Shown: positions 54,187 to 62,914, numbered from the stretch's first letter. The stretch: DNA of 64,000 bases from Prorocentrum cordatum (GCA_963575745.1 CAUYUJ010022552.1:49137-113136); one strand, 5' to 3'. The notes: a model not told the origin generated them from the letters alone. Program-made: numbers and translations.

Positions 54187-55716
54187 ATGGCCCGCTCGAC
54201 AGACGAGTCCGCGGAGGAGCTCTTTGTCGACAAAGAGGGCATCCCGCATTGGGACGGCGAGAACATAGCTCTTCTACGAGAATACCGCATGAGGGTGATG
54301 ATTGAGTACAGCACCCAGTCCAGCTCGACAGATGCTGGCAAGGAGAAGAGGGCGAACTTGGGCTTGCGCTTGACGCGAGGCCTCACCGGCCGCGCGTGGA
54401 AGGCGGTGGAGCCCCTGCTGGACGACATGGCGTCTCTCACCCAGGAAGGCTCGCACCAGAAGATCATCGAGGCTCTCGATGGCTTAGACAAGGTAGCAGT
54501 GGTGCGCAAGCAGCAAAAGTTCGACGACTTCTTCAAGAGGTCCCGCCGCCGGCGTGGCCAGGAGATCGTCGAGTACCTGAGGACGTTCCACAACAAGCAC
54601 AAGGAGCTGACGGAGCTGGACACCGGGACGAAGCTCAGCGACGACCTCTACGCCTACTTCCTCCTCGAGGGGGCGATGCTGACGGACGACCAGAAGAGGC
54701 TGGTCACGATGGTGGCGGACAACAAGTATGAGACAAAGGCTTTCGAGAACACACTGAAGACGAACTACCACGACCTCCACCTGCAGGAGAAGACCTCCCG
54801 GCTGCCACAGCCTCATCCTCACGGACGCTCGAAGGGTGGAGGCAAAGGCGGCAAGGACAAGTCCAAGAAGCAGACGAGGGTGTACTACACCGAGGCGGAC
54901 GACCTGGACGACGAGGAGGACGAGCAGGACGAGGACTACGATGACGAGGTCTACGAGGCCTACGAGGATGGCGAGGCCGAGGATGACATCGCCAGTGACG
55001 CTGGGGCGAGTCAGGACGAGGCCATCAACAACGCGTACGCCGCATACGACACGGCCCGGGCCAAGGTTCGGGACCTCCAGAGGAAGCGCGGCTTCTTCAA
55101 GGCAGAGGGCGCGCTGACGTTCGAGGAGCGCAAGGCGGAGATCGCGAAGGTCAAGCAGCGCACGCACTGCGGGGCGTGCGGCAAGATCGGCAACTGGGCC
55201 GGGGACCCAGAGTGCCCCATGGGACCGAAGAGGCCGAAGCCGTCGGCGAAGCCTAAGAGTCGAGCTGACCCGCGTGGCCGAGCAGCGGCGTTGGGTCGCC
55301 CAGCCTGGAGCAGCCCGGCGGCCTCGGGCAGCAGCCCACGCCCGACGAGCAGTACTAGTGCCAAGAAGCGGAGAGATGCGACGCTCTTCGTGCTGGACGA
55401 CGTCGAGTACGACTCGGCCTTCTTCGTCGGCTCGGACCGCGGCTCCGACATCGGCTCCTTCAAGCTCGTGGGCAGCGACATCGGCGACAGTGCGAGCGTG
55501 GTCAGCGACGGCCTCAGCACGACTCTCCCGACGATGAAGGACGACGAGGTGTTGCCATGCCCGAAGTGCTCCAAGGCTCTGGTGGCTCGCCAGAACCATC
55601 GGACGGGCGGCTGGTTCTTCGGATGCAGCCAGTTCCCGAGCTGCAAGGGCACGCTGAACTACAACGAGGGCGAGCAGAGGCTGCGCGAGGCGCGGCCACC
55701 GCCGTCTTCGGCCTGA
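54187..55716 (+). CDS. gag: Gag polyprotein with C-terminal C4 zinc ribbon
   Basis: 509 residues from the first ATG after the primer-binding site (MARSTDESAEELF). The frame is open back into the LTR, but an earlier ATG at 53965 would translate LTR sequence. Residues about 15-215 are helical Copia-type capsid (VEPLLDDMASLTQEG, IIEALDGLD, RSRRRRGQEIVEYLRTFHNK, LSDDLYAYFLLEG). Residues 236-270 are very acidic. Residues 328-343 form a knuckle-like Cys-x2-Cys-x4-Asn-x6-Cys in which Asn336 stands where a zinc-binding His is normal. Residues 458-486 form Cys-x2-Cys-x18-Cys-x5-Cys with GGWFFGCSQFPSCKG, the signature of the topoisomerase-type C4 zinc ribbon. Function: particle assembly and RNA packaging. 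The stop is TGA, and the frame stays open beyond it into pol. Confidence 0.9.
   Translation: MARSTDESAEELFVDKEGIPHWDGENIALLREYRMRVMIEYSTQSSSTDAGKEKRANLGLRLTRGLTGRAWKAVEPLLDDMASLTQEGSHQKIIEALDGLDKVAVVRKQQKFDDFFKRSRRRRGQEIVEYLRTFHNKHKELTELDTGTKLSDDLYAYFLLEGAMLTDDQKRLVTMVADNKYETKAFENTLKTNYHDLHLQEKTSRLPQPHPHGRSKGGGKGGKDKSKKQTRVYYTEADDLDDEEDEQDEDYDDEVYEAYEDGEAEDDIASDAGASQDEAINNAYAAYDTARAKVRDLQRKRGFFKAEGALTFEERKAEIAKVKQRTHCGACGKIGNWAGDPECPMGPKRPKPSAKPKSRADPRGRAAALGRPAWSSPAASGSSPRPTSSTSAKKRRDATLFVLDDVEYDSAFFVGSDRGSDIGSFKLVGSDIGDSASVVSDGLSTTLPTMKDDEVLPCPKCSKALVARQNHRTGGWFFGCSQFPSCKGTLNYNEGEQRLREARPPPSSA
55714..55716 (+). other. in-frame TGA between gag and pol
   Basis: Gag and pol share one reading frame. 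After this TGA (context GCC TGA GCA CAC) the frame is open for 29 codons to the first ATG at 55804, and then to 61638. Pol could be made by stop-codon readthrough, by re-initiation at 55804, or by decoding TGA as selenocysteine. Copia elements often use a single frame or alternative splicing to set the Gag:Pol ratio; a single in-frame stop would serve the same purpose. A point mutation in this copy is also possible. Confidence 0.7.
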
Positions 55717-55803
55717 GCACACTCCACACCGGGGCCCAGAGAGGCCCCTCACGGGCGCCACGAGCGCCCAGTACCTGGGGAAGGAGTTTTGGAGATAGTG
55801 CTT

Positions 55804-58800
55804 ATGGTGAGTGAAGACAGTGACACGTCTGACGTACCAGTGGCGCTCATCGACACCGGTTGCACAAGATGCATGCACGGCAAGCACTGGCGGGAGCTGT
55901 TCGAGAGGAGGTGCCTGCACCCCCGTGGCCTCGAGATCAAGATGACGGACCGCGTGAGGAGCTTCTCTTCGGCCTTCGGCAAGAAGCAGGAGGGGCGCGT
56001 GGTCGAGATCCCGGTCGCCTTGGGCGGCCGCCGCGGGGTGATCTTCAGCACGGAGATGGACGACTGCGACACCCCGCTCCTGGTCAGCCTGGCGTCGCAG
56101 GAGGCGCTGGGTGCCGTGCTTCACCTGAGGGAGATGCGGATGGAGCTGCAGACGCTCGCCGTGGACGTGCAGCTGATCAAGGTGGGCGGTCACTTGGCAG
56201 TGCGACTTGATGATTGGGGAGACGATGATGGTCACCGATCGGCAGTAGCTCCGAGTTCGAGATCAGCGACGGCGATCTCGAGGAATCGGGACTCGGAGTT
56301 CTTCTACGCGCAGTCACAGAAGGAGTCGGCCTTCGAGGAGTCCGACGGCGAGGAGATCCGAGTCGAGGAGGAGGTTGGCCACGCCTTCCTGTCGAAGGAT
56401 CGCGGTGTGCTGGCCACCGACGCGACAGGGATCCTCTCCAAGACGACTCGGAAGAAGCTCGAGTCCGCCTGGCGTGGGCTTCGTGGAGAGGATCGTCGAC
56501 TACGGGAAGAGCTACTTCGACCAAGGTTCGAGGCGGAGCGTTTCGTGACTGCCGACTTCCAGACCACGGTGGTGTTCGAGCCGTTCGGCGGAGAGCACAT
56601 CCTGACGCGCTACGGTGCGAAGGAGTATGGATGGATGCAGTCTCAGCCGTTGGATGTGGACCACTCTCCCGACTGCGATTTGCTCAAAGGCCCTGGGCGG
56701 GCCTTACTCTACCGAATCCTCGACCTGCACTGGCCTTACATCACAGTGTTGGCTTTTCCCTGTCATCCGTGGTCCTTGATGACCAACATGAACAAGGGTG
56801 TAGATTGGGATGAAGTCCGCAGGAGTGCTCGTCGTTATCTTTTGCTCGTTCGACGGGTATCTCGATGTGTGCATGCGAGAGGACGGTATTTCTTGATAGA
56901 GCAGCCTTTGACAGCACTTTCTTGGGAGTATGACGGCATCCTGATACGTTTATGGGATTTGGAAGGTGTTGTCTTTGTGCGTGGAGATCAATGTGCCTAC
57001 GGAGCCTGCGACAGGGACACGGGCAAGCTGATCAAGAAGCCGACAGGGTGGCTCACGAACAGCGCAGCGGTGGCGAACCAGCTGAGCAGGCGCTGTGCCT
57101 GTCCGCCCGGCGCTCACCAGCAGCTGCTCGGGAGGAACTCGGGCGGCTATCGGGCGCAGCAGGCGGCGGCCTACCCCGTGGGCCTCGCGAAGGCCTTCTG
57201 TCGCGGAGTGCTCCAGCAGATGCAGATCGACTACCGCAGCTCGCTGGTCATGGATGCGGCCTTCCCTGTGGAGGATGCTTTCCCGCACGAGCGTCCGCGA
57301 TCGCGGACCCCGCCGCGAGGAGAGCCCGTGCCGGAGGAGGCACACCAGGAGGGCCCGCCTCTCGGAGAGGACGCGCCGCCCGCCGAGGCGGCAGCGGAGG
57401 CCCCCGAGGCACCGGCCGAGGTGCCCGCGAGGCCCAGGCGCGGCCGAGCGCCTGCTCGACGCGAGCGCGGAGTGCCTCCTGGCGGACGTCCGCTGGGCTT
57501 CCGCCGGGGACGACGTACACAGTACGGCGAGTTCGAGCTGCTGACGGTAGAGCTGCGCGCCGAGCTGGACACGTTCCGGAGTTGGCATGGACGACTACTG
57601 GAGAAGATGGGCGAGGATATCGAGACGATCATCTGGGGCTCGGACCTCTTCCTGGAGGAGCTGGGAGGAGTCATCAGCGAGCCGCTGAAGATGGTGAAGG
57701 CTAGACGCGGGGGTCAGCGGCTCCAGACGGCGCAGCCACAGCTGCACGCCGCGGACGCCCCGCTCAGGATGGTCACGACACTCAAGGGCGACCAGCTCTT
57801 CAGGCTGGACTTCGAGGACTGGTCGCAACAGTCACTGCAAGCAAGACGGCGCTGGCTGCCACGACACTTACTCGAGAACGACGTGGTGGTCTTCTACTTC
57901 GCGGGCTACGAGCGGGGCGACCTGCCCGAGGGGCCGGCTGCAGCACAGCAGCGGGACGCCTCACGGGAGAGGAAGCGACGTTGGGAGCTGTTGCCGAGGG
58001 CCGTCAAGAGGGCGATCGAGCGGGTGCACGTGAACCTCGGGCACCCCTCACGGCCGGCGCTGCTCAGGGCGCTGCGCCTGGGCAAGGCGACGGCGGTGGC
58101 GCTGAGGGCAGCAAGGTTGTTTGTTTGCGAGAGCTGCCGGCGAGTGCAGCGACCCAGCATCCCACGTCCGAGTCAGCTTCCGAGGGTCGACGAGTTTAAC
58201 GTGCTGCTCGCGATGGACTGCTTCGAGAATGTCGACAGCGCCGGCAACAACTGGGAGTTCCTTGGCATCATGTGTATGGGGACAAACTTTCACGTGGTTT
58301 GCCTGCTGGAGGACACTCACAAGAACCCCAAGGCCTCGGAGGTCAGGAAGTTCTACGAGCTCTGCTGGGTCTCCTGGGCTGGCCAGCCGGAGGAGGCGAT
58401 CATGGTGGACCGCGCGCGGTCCTTCCTGGGCGAGTTCGCGGACTACCTGGAGCAGGAGGGCGTGCGCCTGGACTCGGCCGCGCTGGCCTCGCCGTGGCAC
58501 ATCGGCAAGATGGAGCGCCACGACGGCATCTGGAACTCGATGCTCACGAGAGTGGTGCACGACAAGCAGGTGGCGGGCCTTGAGGAGATGAGGACGGCAG
58601 TGACGGAGTGCAACAGGGCCAAGAACACTCTGGCCCGGCGGGCTGGTTTCAGCCCCTACCTCTGGGTCCTTGGCCGGGATGTCCGACTCCCGGCGAGCCT
58701 CGCAGATGACGCCGAGGTGGAGCGTGTGGGCGAGCAGGTGGCAGCTGCTACGCCGGGCTCACGCTTTGCCCGCAAGGTGGAGATCAGGACTCAGTGCAGG

Positions 58801-61638
58801 ATGGCTTTCATCCAGACCGACACGGAGGACCGACTTCGACGAGCAGAGCTTCGACAGATACGACCTACGAGAGGGCCGTTCGTTGTTGGCCAGTGGGTAC
58901 TTTTCTACGACCAAGCGCAGCCAGTCAAGCATCGACCCGAGCATCCAGACAACTGGCGAGGGCTGGCGCGCGTGATCGGACATGAGGGACGGCATGGAGT
59001 GTGGCTCGCTTTCCGTGGCCTTACCGTGCTCGCGAGCCCGGAGCACCTGGCTGCAGCGACCGGCCACGAGATCCACGCCTGGAGATCGATTGCACAGGAG
59101 CAGGAGTTGGTGCACGACGCGCCCGTCAGTGGCGGCAGCGGCTTCGTGGACTTGCGAGGTCGGCCCAGGCCCCCCGCCGCAGCGGGGCAGGAGCCCGCTG
59201 AGCAGGGCGACGAGAGCGGCATGGACGTCGGGCCGCAGGCAGGGGCGCCGGAGGAGCCGCAGCCCGCCCCGGCTCCGCCTGAGCCGGAGGCGCCTCAGGC
59301 CCCGCCTGCGGCGGAGGCTCCTCGCGCGGCCCCCGCCGCGCCCGAGCCGCCCGCGGCGCCAGCCCCGGCGGTGGGGGCTGAGGACGTGCCCGTGCCGCCC
59401 GACCTGGACTTCGACGCGATGGAGTTCGACGCAGCGATGCAGGACATCATGAGAGATGACGGCGACGATGACTGGCACCCTGACTCTCACGGGGTGCAGA
59501 CGGAGCCCGAGCCGGAGGCCTCTCGGCATCGGCGTCCTGGGAATCTCCTGGAGGTAGAGGAGACTGAGGAGCGCCGCGAGCGGGAGGCCAAGCGACGGCG
59601 CCTGCTGGACGACGTCCCTGTCTCGATCCGACAGGGGACTGCAGGATCCAGCCTCCCGGCGCCTGCCGACTCGGCGAAGTTCGTGCTGGACAACGACCTG
59701 GAGGAGTTCATGGAGGCCGGCTTCGAGACTTACCAGCAGGATGAGGCCTTCTTTGTCCAGGAGGGCATCGGCAAGGAGGAGTTCATCTTCGGGCTGATGC
59801 GGAATGATTTCGAGCACGCTTTTCTGACGAAGAAGCCTGGTAGGAAGGAGATCAAGCTCGGCAGCTTGCCTGAGGAGCAACGCCGGATGTTCATGGATCG
59901 AGGTGGCAGCCGTGATGCAGAGTGGCGATCCTGGCAGGACTTTGATGCAGCTGAGCCGATCCCGCCGGATGAGAGTGACTCGATCCGCGCGGATAAGGCC
60001 AACATCATCATCCCGATGCGCTGGGTGGATACCGACAAGAACGACGGGAAGTATGATGAGGCCGGAGCCCCTCTGCCGCTGCTCGCGAAGAGCCGCCTGG
60101 TCGTGGTGGGCTTTCGCGACCGCCTGCTGGGTATGTTCAGGCGGGACGCTCCCGCTGCCTCACGGCTGGCGGAGGCGCTGCTCCTGACGCTGGCGGCGGC
60201 CATGGGCATGACCCTCTCCCTGGGCGACGTCAAGAACGCCTACTTCAACGGGCAGAACCTGCAGCGCGAGGTCTACCTGGAGCAGCCTCGAGGAGGTCTG
60301 CCTGGCCTTGCCGCGGGCCAGTTGCTGAGGGCCCGCAAGGCCATCTACGGCTTTGCTGAGGCAGCAAGGCTCTTCTGGCTAGCGCTGCGTGACGCCTTGC
60401 TGTCCGACGGCTGGCTTCAGTCGCGCCTGGAGCCGGCGCTCTTCTACAGGCGCATGGACGGGCAGCTGAAGGGCATCGCGGTCTCGCACGTCGACGACGT
60501 GCTGGTGGCGAGGATGAAGGACATGCAGCTGTCGGACCTCTTGCCGAAGGTCCTGGGTACGTTCCAGTGGAAGTGGAGCGAGCTGCCCTTCACCTTCCGT
60601 GGCCGTGAGATTTCAAGTGATCCGAGAGGTTTTCTGGTCAAGATGGTGAACTACGCAACTTCCATCAAGCCGATCAAGATCCCAGCAGGACGAAGGAAGC
60701 AGTTGCAGGAGGACCTGAACGAGAACGAGGCGAAGGAGCTGCTGAGGGTATCTGGTGAGATCGGCTGGCTAGGTCGACAGTGCCGACTCGACCTGGCCTT
60801 CCTCTCAGGCGAGCTGCAGAGGGCCCGAGCGGCCCCGTGCGTGGCAGACCTGGTGAAGGCGAACCTGGCGGTGTCTGAGGCCAAGAAGGGTGCCGAGGTC
60901 GCGCTGGTCTACCCGGCCAACCTGAGGCTGTCCAGCGCCGTGATCGGCGCGGCCGTGGACGCGGGCCACGCGAACGGCCCGGAGCACGACGACATCGAGC
61001 GCTACAAGAGCTGTGGAGGCCACGTGGTGCTCCTCACGACCGACGGCATCTTGGCCGGACACCAAGCACCAGTGGCAGTGCTGGACTGGAAGAGTGGCAT
61101 GACACAGCGTGTGTGCCGCTCAACCTTGGCGGCAGAGGCCAGTCACCTGGCCGATGCGGTGGAGGCCGTCGACTGGGCGGCAGTGCTGTTCAGAGAGGCT
61201 ATGAATGTCTCAGTGGACTTGCTCAACTGGCAGGGGGAGGTGCAGCGGCTTCCTCGCTTTTGGGCAACGGACGCCAAGTCCGTCTACGACCACCTCACGA
61301 AGGAGGGCTCGGCCAAGAGCAAGGACAAGAGGATGGCCATCGAGGGTGCCTTGCTCAGAGAGGTACTACGCTGCGAGAACACCCACCTCAGGTGGATTGA
61401 TGGCTCGCAGAACATAGCAGATGTGTTGACGAAGCTGGGAGTAGACAAGGTCTACCTCTACAAGGTACTGCGGGAGGCCAAGTGGAGTCTGGTGCAGGAC
61501 CCGGCGGCAGCGGCGATCAAGATGAAGAAGAGTATGCAACGCGCTAGTCGCAAGACCGCCATCGACTCGAGGAAGACGGAGAAGAGGCAGCAGGACAAAC
61601 TCGTGAGAGCTAATGAGATGCGGGACATCGCAGTTTGA
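55804..61638 (+). CDS. pol: Pol polyprotein: protease, methyltransferase-like, integrase, reverse transcriptase, RNase H
   Basis: 1944 residues from the ATG at 55804 (frame open from 55717). Aspartic protease: ALIDTGCTRCM, DTG at residues 17-19. Methyltransferase-like domain: about 253-475. Pro/Glu/Arg linker: about 490-575. Integrase: zinc motif His742-x4-His747-x27-Cys775-x2-Cys778; catalytic Asp805 (LLAMDCF), Asp869 (MVDRARSF) and Glu904 (GKMERHDG); then an SH3-like tail (WRGLARVIG, VWLAFRG, LASPEHL). Acidic/Pro-Ala linker: about 1110-1300. Reverse transcriptase of RVT_2 type: KSRLVVVGFRD, GDVKNAYFNGQ (Asp1475) and VSHVDDVLVA (Asp1564-Asp1565; His replaces the usual Tyr two residues before the aspartates). 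RNase H: VDAGHAN (Asp1719), LAAEASHL (Glu1778), WATDAKSVYD (Asp1823), QNIADVLTK. Product: self-cleaving enzymes for reverse transcription and integration. About 500 residues longer than typical Copia Pol because of the extra domain and linkers. Confidence 0.93.
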   Translation: MVSEDSDTSDVPVALIDTGCTRCMHGKHWRELFERRCLHPRGLEIKMTDRVRSFSSAFGKKQEGRVVEIPVALGGRRGVIFSTEMDDCDTPLLVSLASQEALGAVLHLREMRMELQTLAVDVQLIKVGGHLAVRLDDWGDDDGHRSAVAPSSRSATAISRNRDSEFFYAQSQKESAFEESDGEEIRVEEEVGHAFLSKDRGVLATDATGILSKTTRKKLESAWRGLRGEDRRLREELLRPRFEAERFVTADFQTTVVFEPFGGEHILTRYGAKEYGWMQSQPLDVDHSPDCDLLKGPGRALLYRILDLHWPYITVLAFPCHPWSLMTNMNKGVDWDEVRRSARRYLLLVRRVSRCVHARGRYFLIEQPLTALSWEYDGILIRLWDLEGVVFVRGDQCAYGACDRDTGKLIKKPTGWLTNSAAVANQLSRRCACPPGAHQQLLGRNSGGYRAQQAAAYPVGLAKAFCRGVLQQMQIDYRSSLVMDAAFPVEDAFPHERPRSRTPPRGEPVPEEAHQEGPPLGEDAPPAEAAAEAPEAPAEVPARPRRGRAPARRERGVPPGGRPLGFRRGRRTQYGEFELLTVELRAELDTFRSWHGRLLEKMGEDIETIIWGSDLFLEELGGVISEPLKMVKARRGGQRLQTAQPQLHAADAPLRMVTTLKGDQLFRLDFEDWSQQSLQARRRWLPRHLLENDVVVFYFAGYERGDLPEGPAAAQQRDASRERKRRWELLPRAVKRAIERVHVNLGHPSRPALLRALRLGKATAVALRAARLFVCESCRRVQRPSIPRPSQLPRVDEFNVLLAMDCFENVDSAGNNWEFLGIMCMGTNFHVVCLLEDTHKNPKASEVRKFYELCWVSWAGQPEEAIMVDRARSFLGEFADYLEQEGVRLDSAALASPWHIGKMERHDGIWNSMLTRVVHDKQVAGLEEMRTAVTECNRAKNTLARRAGFSPYLWVLGRDVRLPASLADDAEVERVGEQVAAATPGSRFARKVEIRTQCRMAFIQTDTEDRLRRAELRQIRPTRGPFVVGQWVLFYDQAQPVKHRPEHPDNWRGLARVIGHEGRHGVWLAFRGLTVLASPEHLAAATGHEIHAWRSIAQEQELVHDAPVSGGSGFVDLRGRPRPPAAAGQEPAEQGDESGMDVGPQAGAPEEPQPAPAPPEPEAPQAPPAAEAPRAAPAAPEPPAAPAPAVGAEDVPVPPDLDFDAMEFDAAMQDIMRDDGDDDWHPDSHGVQTEPEPEASRHRRPGNLLEVEETEERREREAKRRRLLDDVPVSIRQGTAGSSLPAPADSAKFVLDNDLEEFMEAGFETYQQDEAFFVQEGIGKEEFIFGLMRNDFEHAFLTKKPGRKEIKLGSLPEEQRRMFMDRGGSRDAEWRSWQDFDAAEPIPPDESDSIRADKANIIIPMRWVDTDKNDGKYDEAGAPLPLLAKSRLVVVGFRDRLLGMFRRDAPAASRLAEALLLTLAAAMGMTLSLGDVKNAYFNGQNLQREVYLEQPRGGLPGLAAGQLLRARKAIYGFAEAARLFWLALRDALLSDGWLQSRLEPALFYRRMDGQLKGIAVSHVDDVLVARMKDMQLSDLLPKVLGTFQWKWSELPFTFRGREISSDPRGFLVKMVNYATSIKPIKIPAGRRKQLQEDLNENEAKELLRVSGEIGWLGRQCRLDLAFLSGELQRARAAPCVADLVKANLAVSEAKKGAEVALVYPANLRLSSAVIGAAVDAGHANGPEHDDIERYKSCGGHVVLLTTDGILAGHQAPVAVLDWKSGMTQRVCRSTLAAEASHLADAVEAVDWAAVLFREAMNVSVDLLNWQGEVQRLPRFWATDAKSVYDHLTKEGSAKSKDKRMAIEGALLREVLRCENTHLRWIDGSQNIADVLTKLGVDKVYLYKVLREAKWSLVQDPAAAAIKMKKSMQRASRKTAIDSRKTEKRQQDKLVRANEMRDIAV
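56560..57230 (+). other. C5-methyltransferase-like domain inside pol
   Basis: Residues about 253-475 of Pol, between protease and integrase, where Copia normally has nothing. Matches to C5-cytosine methyltransferase motifs in order: FEPFGGEHILTR (258-269; motif I, FxGxGG-like) followed by Asp284/Asp286 where the cofactor-binding acid lies; LAFPCHPWS (316-324; motif IV PC dipeptide with Cys320); FLIEQP (364-368; motif VI, Glu366 kept, ENV changed to EQP); IKKPTGWLTNS (410-420), reminiscent of late motifs. Motif VIII (QRR) is not obvious. Fold assignment is moderate, activity unproven. Retrotransposons carrying cytosine methyltransferases have, to my recollection, been reported in dinoflagellates. 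Confidence 0.55.
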
Positions 61639-61675
61639 GGTGCCAGGCGGTTTTCGGCGTCTCCTTTTGAGGGCG
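61639..61675 (+). other. region expected to hold the polypurine tract
   Basis: Only 37 bases separate the pol stop from the 3' LTR. They end in TTTTGAGGGCG. The purine tract is short (GAGGG) and interrupted, so the plus-strand primer site is weakly defined. Confidence 0.35.
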
Positions 61676-61907
61676 TGTGAAGATTTCCAGGCTCGCCTCA
61701 ACCCGCCTATCCCTTTCCTCTTTTGCTCTCCCTCTGCCCCTCTCCCGTGCTCCCGCAACCACTGTGGGCCCAAGCCTGGGGCCCCAGGTTTCTTTGCTTC
61801 TCGGGCGGCCCGCGCCCGAGATCGTGGAGCCTGTGCTGGCGCGCTGGCTGGTGCAAAAGGGGTTGCGCTCACACTGATAGCAGCAGGGAAGCAGATCGGT
61901 GTTCAAA
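61676..61907 (+). repeat. 3' LTR
   Basis: Identical to the 5' LTR except T at 61878 (C at 54120). Confidence 0.92.
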
Positions 61908-61912
61908 CCTTT
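61908..61912. repeat. target site duplication, right
   Basis: CCTTT, matching 53913-53917. Confidence 0.75.
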
Positions 61913-62297
61913 TTAAGCGTTTCCCCAATACGCGTGCCCGGAAGCTCTCCAGAAGGTCTTTCGGAAGTTCTCTCCAGGTACCTCCAGAGTTCTTCGACAG
62001 GCCTTTCCACGCTCTTCGGGCGCCCTGCTATCCGGGTTCTGGCCCCCACATGTTCTACGCGAGTTCGGCGTCGCAAAAGCTAGACTCCCAACATCGCCGT
62101 TGACCAACATCGCCGTTAGCGTGGCCTTGGACAGGGGGGAACGTGGAGCGGGCAGGCCTCGAGAAGCATCTTGGATCATACTGGATATCTAGAATCATCT
62201 TCGACCTTTGGCGATCCACCTCGGCGAAGACCCTCGAGGAACGTCCTGGATCATCTTGCCAAAAGTGTCCTTGGATCCACGCTGGACCCCCCCGGGC
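61913..62297. other. unassigned sequence
   Basis: Downstream flank of the retrotransposon. Contains a short direct repeat, TTGACCAACATCGCCGTT/CAACATCGCCGTTAG, at 62089-62118. No gene recognised. Confidence 0.4.
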
Positions 62298-62440
62298 GGC
62301 GCCTCCGGCGCTGCCCCTGGCGCGCTCCGCGCGCCAGGGAGGGAGACCCAGTGCAGATCCAAGAAATCCGCGCGGAGCGTCGAAAGTTGATATGCATCGC
62401 GTAAGAAATCCGCGCGGAGCGTCGAAATCCGCGCGGAGCG
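62298..62440 (+). repeat. dispersed GGCGCCTCC repeat, copy C, with AAATCCGCGCGGAGCG units
   Basis: 62298-62380 matches the family at 8660 and 24668. It ends in AAATCCGCGCGGAGCG, which is then repeated at about 62405 and 62427. The next 150 bp are AT-rich (TATTATTAGTAT type), then unassigned GC-rich DNA to 62880. Confidence 0.55.
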
Positions 62441-62914
62441 AAAAAAGTCGCGTATGTGGTGTGTTTCTTCTTCGCATTCTTCTGAGTTGTTTTATGATGA
62501 TTATTAGTATCCTTATGATTCTTCTTATTCTAATTCGTAGTAGTATTAATAGTACTATTCCATCATATTCCTCCTCTTCCGGAGTAGATGCACGACGTCG
62601 AAAAAGGCATGGGGCAGGGACGTCCGAGCGATGCGGCGGGCGGCGAACGCTCCGAGACATATTCCGCCACAGACTCAGGGGAGAGAGGAGAGTAGTATTA
62701 GTTCTGAGCAATTGTAGATGAGGGGGAGGGGGGCGACGAGGAGGAATGGAAGGGGAAGGATGAGGTCGAGAGGGGAGGAGGGGGAGGACAAGCTGGCTGG
62801 ACGGTGAGGTCGGGGATGCGGCGATGCGGCCTTGAGCCCGCGGGCCTTCCCGCTCTCCCGCGGGGGGGCCCTCCGGCCGCTCGGCGCCTCGGCGCGTCTG
62901 CCCCCGCGGCGCCG

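Larger units (their letters stand above)
53918..61907 (+). mobile_element. complete Ty1/Copia LTR retrotransposon with methyltransferase-like domain
   Basis: A 7990-bp element: LTR, primer-binding site, gag, one in-frame TGA, pol (protease, methyltransferase-like domain, integrase, reverse transcriptase, RNase H), LTR. Integrase before reverse transcriptase identifies Copia order. The two LTRs differ at one base of 232 (C at 54120, T at 61878) and are bounded by CCTTT duplications, so insertion was recent. All catalytic residues I looked for are present and the only interruption is the gag-pol TGA, so the element may be active. It lies alone in otherwise unassigned DNA. Confidence 0.95.

Noticed and set aside
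55789-55803. Pol start at 55789
   Set aside because: The codon there is TTG, not ATG. The first ATG is at 55804, and translation may instead come through the TGA from gag.
54484-56235. 583-residue minus-strand ORF
   Set aside because: It lies antisense to gag and the start of pol. The GC-rich third positions of the real genes remove stops on the other strand. Its translation has no motifs.
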